A stretch of DNA of 64,000 nucleotides. Origin: Ctena decussata. Lineage: Eukaryota > Mollusca > Bivalvia > Lucinida > Lucinidae. Of the stretch, positions 55,793 through 64,000 are shown piece by piece (positions within the stretch are counted from its first letter, which is position 1; each line of letters starts with the position of its first letter). Made by a program: the position numbers and the translations under genes. Under the pieces are notes generated by a model. It did no database searches, was not told the DNA's origin, and worked only from the letters and a program-made list of their open reading frames with translations. The stretch covers positions 27,894,503-27,958,502 of the forward strand of contig OZ022511.1 in assembly GCA_963989385.1 (NCBI GenBank). The letters run 5' to 3'.

Positions 55793-55992
55793 AGTCGGGT
55801 AAATTCGGACAGCGGGTAAGTTCGGACAGTGATATTGTTTCTTTTATATGTCAGATGTTTGGAATTTAAACAAAATTAACTGGGCAAGCAGTGAAAATCC
55901 TGATGAGACGGCTCATTATGAGCCGTTTCATCTGGATTTTCACTGTTTGCAATGGTATGTCCGAATTTACCCGCTGTCCGAATTACCCGACT
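55793..55992. mobile_element. Palindromic MITE with AGTCGGGTAAATTCGGACAG end
   Basis: Ends AGTCGGGTAAATTCGGACAG / CTGTCCGAATTACCCGACT, followed inside by CGGGTAAGTTCGGACA in both arms. The centre is a second hairpin (GCAGTGAAAATCC, GACGGCTCAT / ATGAGCCGTT, GGATTTTCACTG). The core is related to 1812-1875. Confidence 0.92.
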
Positions 55993-56138
55993 CCACTCTA
56001 TCCCATGTATAAAGAACTAGTCAAGTAGATTCACTTCTGGTTGTCGGCCATTACGCGCTTCGATGAGTAGCTGGAAAACAGATAGGGCTAAAGTTACCGT
56101 GGTCCAATGCAAGGAAACTTTAGCACGGTCACGTTCTC

Positions 56139-56376
56139 TCAAGGATTGCACAAGCCACTGCAGCTCTGACAAAGCTGAAGCCAGTCTGGAGAGATAGCAA
56201 CATATCTCTTCGATCAAAGATGAAACTGATGCGCTCCCTTCTCACATCCATTTTTCTGTATGCCTGTGAGTCATGGAACTTCACAGCAGAATTGGAGAAA
56301 AGAACGCAGGCCTTTGAGATGAGATGCTACCGAAGGTTACTGAACATTTCGTACTAGGACCATATAACCAATGAAT
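56139..56376 (+). pseudogene. Non-LTR retrotransposon relic, reverse transcriptase C-terminal region
   Basis: A frame encodes SLRSKMKLMRSLLTSIFLYA, CESWNFTAELEKR, then FEMRCYRRLLNIS and a stop before DHITNE. This is a well-known pattern in invertebrate endonuclease-reverse transcriptase LINEs (LYGxExWxLT..EKR...MRCLRRIL). Both ends are lost. It may be continuous with 63041 (see findings). Confidence 0.8.
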
Positions 56377-57640
56377 AGGCTCGCAGGGAAGATCCAAGCA
56401 GCCTTATGGCAGTTTTCATTAATTCGAAAAATACGACTGTCTGAAATGTTTCTCTTTTTAGACTGAATTAGACAGGATAACGGGTTTCTCCGCTACTAAA
56501 GTGCAGGTGTACAACGGTATTTTAGCTTCAAAGCAAACCGTCTTGTCACAAACTTAACGGTACCTGTCAGCTGTATTATTAACACATAAATCACAAAACA
56601 CGTGGCAATGCTCTTCAACATACGATGAAATCAATCGAATAATAATAGTGAAAAAGGATAAGAGTCAAGCCCGACTGCGTAAATAATGCGCTATAAAATG
56701 AGAAAAGGCATTGTTATTATTATTATTATTATTTGATAGAAAAGTGCAGAGTTCCTGGTGGTTTAAAACGGCGGCAATAGTTTAGCAGTAATGGGTAAGG
56801 ATGAAACAATCTGCAAGAATAAGACACTCGGGCAATAAAGATAACATAATTCGCCGCCCGTGTACATACTGGTAATACTGGTGAATACCCCTACCTGTCA
56901 GTGAGCTGTCATTTTAATTGATTGGATTATAAAGTAAAGCCTATGATACACGGTAAACCAAGTAATATATTCCTTGGAACATATTACAAGGTTTACCATC
57001 TAACCAATGCTAATACTCTGTATCATGCTACTTTTTGGAGTAATATACTACACATTTTGGGATAGAACTTGTTCTATTCCATACGACTTGTTATATGTTC
57101 CTTCTTCCACACAGCCAATCAGAAGTCAGGTCACGGGGTCAAAAGCAACAGTAAAAACAAAGAGGTATTATGAAACCACCATGATCAGTATGTACATTAA
57201 ATATGGTAGGTATGTTTTTTCTTTTTTCTTTTTTTTCAAAGTGCATGACCCCTCCATGAATGATTCCAACCTCTGTGTATTCACATGACATCATATATCA
57301 TGCAGTCCAGTCACTTTTTAATAGTCTAACATATACAAAGGGTCTTATGCCGAGGCATTACCTGGGAAGGAATATGTTTCAAGCTGCGCCGTGTATCAGC
57401 ACAAAGAATAAGAAACAAAAGTTTCATACTACAAGGATTATGTTACTTGGTTTACCGTGTATCATGGGCTTAACAATCCAAGGAGAGTCACGAACTCGGC
57501 TGGATTCGATACCCCGACTTCTTCATTATGAATAAGAGAGCATTTATATTTTACCCGTCGGGGAAGACGACTCAACTTTTGGAACGTTATTAAAAAGGTC
57601 TGCATGTTATGTGTATTTGTGCAGTTTACTGTACAGTCTG
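56377..57640. other. No feature recognised (dehydrogenase intron 7)
   Basis: An (ATT)n run at 56716-56733 and a T-rich run near 57220 only. Confidence 0.4.
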
Positions 57641-57647
57641 GTCAGAG

Positions 57648-57718
57648 TATGCACCGTATGATTCGCCTATCCTGCAAGAGTATGCAGTATGCACCGTATG
57701 ATTCGCCTATCCTGCAAC
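57648..57718. repeat. 38-bp direct duplication
   Basis: GTATGCACCGTATGATTCGC followed by CTATCCTGCAA occurs at 57648 and 57686, two copies with no mismatch. Confidence 0.9.
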
Positions 57719-58337
57719 ATGTGCCTATCATGAGCATGCTGTTTTTACATATAGGCTTGTTTCGGCAACGACGCGGCTTGAATCCAAATGATGTCATTTT
57801 CATAGGGTCAACAATTTAAGAAAAGAATTTGCCCCATTCTGAAAGGGATGTAAAAATTAAAATGACAGTGTTGCTTCCCCGAAAAGTGTGCCCATTCACC
57901 TTAAGACAGGTCGTTCCCGATATCGCTTGAGGCAAAAATACCTAAAATGTACTTTACAAAGGGTGTTATAATCAATATCGTAAAGTGAGTGGAATTAAGC
58001 TTCCGAAGGAATGTTTTGTTATTTCAGAATTAATACTTTTTAAGCCCGTGATGCCACGCTTTCTTTTCTCCCCCTCTCTCCCTCTCTCTCTTATTCTCTA
58101 TTTGAAATGAATGATTAGTGAAGTTTCAAGCGAAGCCAAAGTCTCTCTCAAAAACTGAATGACACAAACTCTTTCTCTTTCTCTCTTTTTTCCCTTGATT
58201 GTCAGTACAACGACGAGTTGTCATACGAAGTAAACTCGTCTGTGGCAACTAAAGCAAAAGCAATTCTGTCTTGTCAGCGAGCCCTCGGCTTAGTGGTAAA
58301 GTGTTGTGATGCGAGTCTCGCCCGTGTGTCGTCGAAA

Positions 58338-58495
58338 TGCCCCGCCCCCCCCCCCCCCCAGCTGGCACATAGCGTCCAATTGACGTCATCCCGACGTCGA
58401 TCACATAGCGTCCAATTGACGTCATCCCGACGTCGATGTGACGTCGCAATGTCACAGCGACGTTGGTATGATGTCATTTTGACGTCGTGCTTCTG
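58338..58495. repeat. C-run and GACGTCA-rich repeat
   Basis: After ~17 C at 58343-58359, the 36-base unit CACATAGCGTCCAATTGACG... is duplicated at 58366 and 58402, followed by more GACGTC-containing words. It resembles dispersed GACGTCA-rich repeats near 44588 and 60120. The reading frame across it is not a gene. Confidence 0.7.
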
Positions 58496-60094
58496 GTGGA
58501 CCTGTTCCGCTACCAGAAGATCAGTTTTCTCCCGTGCCTACCGATGGACTAGATGTATGAGAAATACTCTTGCAATAGCAGTTAAATCCATACCAAAGCA
58601 CCTCTTGTGCATTGTCCTGTTACCGTCCGATATAAACTGAGCTGCAACAAGCAAAATGGGTGCGTAACGTATCTGCTAACACACAAGACTCAAACCAGTC
58701 TGGATCAGTGCTGTCTGACCATAGCTTTGCATATAGCCTTCAGTTTCATCAAACACCATACATGGTGTGTATGGACGACAGAGTTCTAATCAGACTGTGC
58801 CGCTGCGCAGGCTTATATAACTGAGTCTGTTTTTGTTGTGTATGACATGAGCACCGTTTTACATACATCACTGGGGCTTAACTTCGCCGAAAACAGCTAT
58901 CTGGGATAAGTGTGCAAACTGCGAAGAATGAACTCAGCCTGAGCATTCACTCAAGTCTGATATGAAGTTTTGCTGTTGGCAAAAATGCGAACAACGAAGG
59001 CTCTGTTCAACCTCAGACAGTGCAGGAGTACGCCATTGACGTAGTTTCGTTTCGGTATTCTTCTCAAAAGGATTTTTGAAGAATAGAAGTTGCTTTCCTG
59101 TCGAATTCTTGCCTTTTAGTGTAGTCTCCATTTTCGTCCTGGCATTGTTTAATTTGTATGCCCACATTTGGGTGTTGAAAACCAACTCGTGGATAAAAAG
59201 CTGTGGAAACCGATCATGAGTGAATATGATCTTATCATAGCGGCAGAACTTGACCTGTAAACCACACAAACCGTCAATCTGCTGTCTCGTAAGAGACATG
59301 ACCGTCGGAACTTTTGGCAGGAAAATGTACGCTGAGTCAAACAATGTACTTTGAGTCAGAAACAGTTTTAAAATAATTCGCTAATTCTGAGATTTTTTTT
59401 CGTATTTATCAATAAAAATACGTTGTGACCCCTCGCCGAGTCATTTTGACCCCTCGTTAGAATCGTCTCGCAGAGACGGTTCTACTGAGAGGTCACAACA
59501 CATGCTTTTGCGGAGAACGGAGGATAATTATCCCTCGATTATCCCTATTACCTCTTCTTATCTGGAGCATTGATCCATAGTTTAAAAATTCATTTGTTTG
59601 TTTGATGGAACTCTTTCTGCGACCTTTGTTTTCTGTGCATCTTCTGCTGAGACACTAACAAAGTCAAGGTCGCAATAGGCAGGGATGATGGTATTGTTAT
59701 TGTTGCTGGGGTTTTTTTTTTTGTTGTTGTTGTTTTACCAAAACTACTTAATAACTGTGCAGAAGGGCCAAAAATGCCACCCAGCTGTGTACTCAGTATT
59801 CATATATTGTTTCGAAGTACAGAACATATCATTAAATAATGGGTTGGCTATGACTGTCGTCTATAGTAGGCTGGTGGCATCATTTCTCCAGGGTCCGATT
59901 GTTGAAAACCAACGATGGCGTTGGTGAACGAGGCGTAAGATTTGCAAATATATGATAGGCCTTCGAAAAAACGTTGCTGCTCTTGATGAAAAAAAATCTG
60001 ACAAGCTTTTCAAAAGTTATTCACATTTTTTTCTTTTTGGAGCAACACTCTTGATGTTACCGGGACGCTTTGAACCACCTGGCCCAGGACGTAA
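58496..60094. other. No gene recognised (dehydrogenase intron 7)
   Basis: A minus-strand frame at 58934-59344 (136 codons) has fairly ordinary composition but no motif I know, and its last third falls in palindromic repeat debris (TCTGATATGAAG..., 58945-59030). It is not annotated as a gene. Confidence 0.35.
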
Positions 60095-60388
60095 CCCAGC
60101 AGGCAAGAAATATTGAAACAGCGTCATATCAACGTCACTACAACGTCAGGGTTCGAGGTTATAAATCTTGAGAATAATCTCAAACTCAAAATAAAGCACA
60201 CTGACTGGCTGTTTCCGAGCATGTGCTCGGAAGCAGTCAATCAGTGTGCTTTATTACATGCTCGGAAGCAGCCAGTCAGTGTGCTTTATTTTGAGTTTGA
60301 GAATATACTCAAGTTTTATAACCTCGGGGCCATGAAAAGTTACATTGATATCAATACGACTGTGTTTCAACGTTATGTGTCTGCTGGG
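60095..60388. mobile_element. CCCAGCAGGCA-ended element, interrupted
   Basis: Left part CCCAGCAGGCAAGAAATATT through GTCACTACAACGTCA; right part from ATTGATATCAATACG to ACGTTATGTGTCTGCTGGG. The two halves are inverted relatives and are separated by the inner MITE at 60150-60331. Confidence 0.75.
60150..60331. mobile_element. MITE with GAGGTTATAAA ends nested in the CCCAGCAGGCA element
   Basis: CGAGGTTATAAATCTTGAGA and CTCAAACTCAAAATAAAGCA are mirrored by TGCTTTATTTTGAGTTTGAG and AAGTTTTATAACCTCGGGGC. A third ACTGACTGGCTG-type block lies near the centre. It shares its end motif with 45419. A long open frame across both elements is an artefact. Confidence 0.9.
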
Positions 60389-60641
60389 AACTTGACAGTG
60401 TGCATGTCTCTGCATGTAGTAAGGATCACAATACTGCGAATGAAAATATATCTACGGCATAACTATGTAAAGTTGGTTCGAATTTTCCTCTTTTCTTGTA
60501 GCTATAACTTATTTCAAATGGTGGTGAAAATGCTCGTATTTCATGATAATGGGAGCCCCAAGCTCAAGCGTGAACCGGGACAAAATATTAAGGGGTTGTT
60601 AATCTTGCCAAACGAAAAAAAAAATGTGTCGAAGTACAAAT

Positions 60642-60866
60642 GAGCCGCGACACGAGAAAACCAACAATGTGGTTGTGCGGCCAGCGCAGACTCAGATCAG
60701 CCTGGGCATCCGCCCACTCTGATCAGAGTCTTAGCTGTCCGCATGGCGGTAGCTTAGACCCTTCAAGCCCTAAACGAAGAGTCTGATCGGACTGGGGGAT
60801 ACCCAGGCTGATCGGAGTCTGCGCTGGGCGCACAACCACATTGTTGGTTTTCTCGTGTCGCGGCTC
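60642..60866. mobile_element. GAGCC palindromic MITE, intact copy (225 bp)
   Basis: Complete ends with an 11-base shorter interior than the 236-base copies. AAAT flanks both sides (60638-60641 and 60867-60870). Confidence 0.95.
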
Positions 60867-62559
60867 AAATGTATCAGTATCTGAGCAGCGCGACGAAAAA
60901 TATAAAGCTGAGACTGACATAGCCGACTCAAATTTGCTCTACATTTTCCTCGACTCTCAAATGAGGACATGAGTAACGCTGACAAGACAGGATTATCTGA
61001 GTCTTCGCTGTTCGCACATGTCCTAATGCACTCCCTTGATTATACTTACATTGTTTGTAATCCGAAATAGTTTGCGAGTTGTATGAGTTTAAAACCCAAC
61101 TTAATTCAGTTCATGGAGTGAAAATTAGCAGAATATTTGGCTTGAATAATGAAATTTATTAGCTTCATCCATTCTGAACAAAGTGTTATTTCTGTCATGT
61201 AACGTATAATCCCAATTAGTTATTTTGTTCTGGCTGCATAAGATTGTAATGCTAGGTACTACAAAAATGATTCAATGCAGCTAAAGAATCCCTCTTAAGT
61301 ATCAGAAGGTCATTTTGCATAATTGACCTGTCAATGTTAATTAATGTGTTCAACCGTAAGAAGCTGACTGGACTTTTATCAGGAATTTATTTACCGATTA
61401 GCTTACTTTTTGTGTATTTAGTTAGTTATTTATTACCCCAGATGTTTCGTAATACGATACATGATATGATGCAAGAGTGAAAAGAAATCGTATGACATGT
61501 ACCAGATCAAACGTTTTTTTGTTTGAATGAACAGCCTAAAAATCAGCTTTGGGCAGGTACAGGCTTAGCTGAGTCCCTGCTGTTCGTTGATGTCGCACAA
61601 TCGTCTTTCTCGTGACATCACTTATGAACTAATTCGAACTTACGTAACAGCGACGAGCAAGATGAGTGAGCCGGAACAAAAGTGAAATATTTCTGATGGG
61701 TACAGGTGATATCAAATTAATCTCAGAATAATTTCAGCGATAAAAGGTCCGACTCGGACAAATTGTAGGAAAATTAACGTAGTTTTTAGATATAAACTGA
61801 GATGCACAAACCGTGCGGAAAAGAGGTGCCCAATGGTGAAATACTTCCAATTCGGGAAACAAACTAGACCGGAGGATTCAGTTTGATCACTTTACACAGA
61901 TTTGAATGCCGGGCTGCATACCGTGATGGCATAGCTTGCATTTTTAGGCGAGGCCTATCATATCGCGAGTGTGTTGTCCATAGTCGAAGTCATCAGCTCA
62001 GCTGCATGCAGTCATGCATCAAGAGGTTAATTTTTTACTCTTGGTTGACAAAATTTTTCAATCGTTGGCCGGGCCGCGACTTTCTGTGCTATAGCTATGC
62101 GCTCTAACAAAGGGACTACGGCGTGACACACAAATCACTAGAAAACTGTGCAGTCCAAAAGTCTGTAACTCTAGTAACACACGTTGGTTGTTGTTTTGAG
62201 TTTCACGGCCCTTTGAGACAGTATTTCAGTCTGTATCGGGCCGTCTCCCAAAGAGAGGAAGAAAGAAGAGAGATGTGATAGCGAGAGAAAAATGTCCAAA
62301 CAGCCCCACCCGCACCTACTGCAAGCACACTAGGCCCTTGCCCCACCATTATCCAAATCAGTAGGACGCCACGGAATTGGAAGTTATACCCAGCAGCATC
62401 GCACCACCCAACCACACCGGTAACACACTTGAGAGTCGTCAGGCTAACTGTAACGCTTTAGCTGTTGTGCACAAAACACAGGTTGGTCTGAGTCACCAAT
62501 GCCCACATATGCCCTAACGCCCTTTTACGCGTCGGTAAAAGGGGCGATGGGAAATTAGC
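60867..62559. other. No feature recognised (dehydrogenase intron 7)
   Basis: No exon with the expected ISPG-type continuation of the dehydrogenase and no clear repeat boundary were found. Confidence 0.4.
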
Positions 62560-62746
62560 GAGCTGCCAAGTCTGGGATTAGACTCTGCATTCGTACATAA
62601 ATCCCGGGCTCGAGACGCGTTGGAAGCGGGTATCTTTTCAGTATCTTTTCAGTCATAAACAGCCCTTCATTATCACCAACCCATCGTCCTGATATAGTTG
62701 AAATTATGTTAAAAAGGGCGTAAAATCTTTATTCATCCACCATCGA
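62560..62746 (+). mobile_element. Decayed tRNA-derived SINE
   Basis: B-box-like CCCGGGCTCGAGACGCG, then a body with CATCGTCCTGATATAGTTGA, AATTATGTTAAAAAGGGCGT and (CATC)n tail, matching the 3' part of the 16710 family. An ATCTTTTCAGT duplication at 62631-62652 is internal. Confidence 0.72.
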
Positions 62747-63040
62747 CAAAAATTTATAGGTTTGATTTTCAACAAATTAATCTAATATAGGTAGCAGATC
62801 CGATTTTGTTAGCTTGTCAAAGCAGCTAAACATCTTTTCAAGCGCAGAAATTGATTGACACTTCCGGCTACTGATTACATCTCTCTACCGTTATATTGTC
62901 ATGTGTACTCAATACAAGAGTCACAGGTCTTTGAGATGTTACAGTTATGTCTGTCACTGACCCGTTAAATCGTCTAGAGAAAGTAAACGTTGCAGACGCA
63001 CAGATTTCACGTATTTTAGAAAAGGGCTGTAGGAGATTAT

Positions 63041-63316
63041 GACGAACTCCTGACCTTGGTCAAGAAACGGAAACTGAGGTAGTTTGACCACGTCTCAAGG
63101 TCTTCTGGTTTAGCAAAGACAATTCTGCAGGACACAGTGAAAGGAAAGAGAAAGAAAGGCAGACAGAAGAAGAGGTGGGGAGACAATATAATGGAATGGA
63201 CAGGGATGGATTTTGCTTGCTCAACTTGCGCAGCTGAAGACCGGACTAGGCGGAAAGGGATTGTTGTAGAGTCATCTGCGGTGCCTCAACCGTTCTAACA
63301 AGGTTATGGGATAGAC
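63041..63316 (+). pseudogene. Non-LTR retrotransposon relic, C-terminal end
   Basis: One frame encodes DELLTLVKKRKLR, stop (Trp in relatives), FDHVSRSSGLAKTILQ, then a basic GRQKKRW segment, EWTGMDFA and the terminal tail to a stop near 63295. This is the same family as 14671. It ends with a GACTAGACTATAGAC-like tail. Confidence 0.8.
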
Positions 63317-64000
63317 TAGACTATAGACGTGATATTGTAATTAGTCCGTATTGCTGTTGTTTATTTGCAACTGTATGTACTATTGGACGAGCTGTAGTTA
63401 CTGTGGATGGTCTTCTGTAGTTTTGGCTGGTCCCATGAATCGATGAAAATTTGGTGTTTCATTGCTTTTGATCGTTACTGCGAATGCAATATTCAGAAAA
63501 CAGATTGAGGCCTAAGTGCAAACGCCGTTTTGGAAGATGAAACAACTGCCATAGCTGGAGCGTCTTTGTCAGCTTTGTTGAAAAAGTAGTACTGTCAAAG
63601 ACTAAAAGTTATTTCACAAAAATATTTCCATAGACTTTAGTGCATTTACATGTTTACAAGAAAATTAATTTTGGCAGTTTTCCTGGACAAAGCATAAGAT
63701 AATTATTACGATTGAAAGCTAGATGACCAATGCAATAATAACCTTTTCAGATACAGATTGTAACATTCGGTACAATATTTTGAAAGCAAGAAGTTTCCAA
63801 TGACGCTAATGGCGACGTCGCGAAAAAAGCGACCAAAACCTCGAACGTACTGGTAAAATCTAAAGTCATGCTATTTAAGTATAAGATGGCCAACGGAAAA
63901 GAAATATATATAGATCTTGAATTATTCATCTAGCTTTCTACCAGTACCTAAATTATTGTAATTTGTTGAATAAAAGTGTCAACAAATAATTTCCAGTAAA
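63317..64000. other. No feature recognised at the right edge
   Basis: No exon or repeat boundary could be supported. Confidence 0.4.

Noticed and set aside
55880..55956. CTGATGAG at 55900 resembles a hammerhead core next to a strong hairpin.
   Set aside because: The bases after the stem read GTTTC, not GAAA, no cleavage triplet follows, and on the other strand the order of core motifs is wrong. It is just the MITE centre.
58218..58640. 140-codon plus-strand frame with a proline run.
   Set aside because: Composed of a C homopolymer and a duplicated GACGTCA repeat; low-complexity artefact.
59892..59912. ATTTCTCCAGG as a possible next dehydrogenase exon (ISPG).
   Set aside because: There is no acceptor in the right phase, the next codons do not match the family, and a stop follows within four codons.
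60113..60643. Open frame of 176 codons on the plus strand.
   Set aside because: It spans two nested palindromic elements and starts inside one of them; no motif or conserved pattern.

Overview
The window looks like nuclear DNA from an invertebrate animal, most probably a bivalve mollusc (perhaps a clam). It is AT-rich and gene-poor, its exons are short and separated by introns of 0.8 to more than 9 kb, and it is crowded with SINEs, foldback (MITE-like) elements, satellites and microsatellites. The species call is an inference from gene structure and repeat types; no mitochondrial or rRNA marker is present. No prokaryotic operon, CRISPR array or phage module was seen.

Three host genes are visible, all on the plus strand. 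(1) At 1123-1701 lies the last exon of an unrecognised gene; a decayed second copy of its first ~60 bases sits just downstream. (2) At 25006-27028 is a compact two-exon gene with a TATA box, encoding a 77-residue secreted, cationic, four-cysteine peptide. (3) At 43571-54834 are the first seven coding exons of a classical short-chain dehydrogenase closest to HSD17B14; the remaining exons are not recognisable and should lie beyond the right edge.

By region: 1-10 kb holds the first gene followed by degenerate repeats and a 2.7-kb block of three satellite-like arrays (GATATC-rich, GTGATATCAC-rich and a 63-bp family with inversions). 11.6-14 kb is an element with a 144-bp internal array and a nested foldback. 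14.6-24 kb is dense in SINEs and MITEs and contains the most striking object: a 912-bp insertion at 20376-21287 made of 2.4 tandem ~380-bp units, each with a complete type I hammerhead ribozyme motif on the minus strand. This has the architecture of a retrozyme, and it sits inside a full-length SINE. 24.7-27 kb is the peptide gene. 27-40 kb is repeats. 40-43 kb is a non-LTR retrotransposon broken by a nonsense codon and by a 920-bp DNA element. 43.5-64 kb is the dehydrogenase gene, whose introns carry many mobile-element insertions.

Recurrent families are an eight-copy palindromic element (ends GAGCC/GGCTC, about 236 bp) with four-base A/T-only target duplications, several tRNA-derived SINEs with clear target-site duplications, a TTAACCCAT-ended MITE, a GGCCCCGAGGTTATAAA-ended MITE and mariner-type ends. 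Coordinates of decayed repeats are approximate because they were found by eye.
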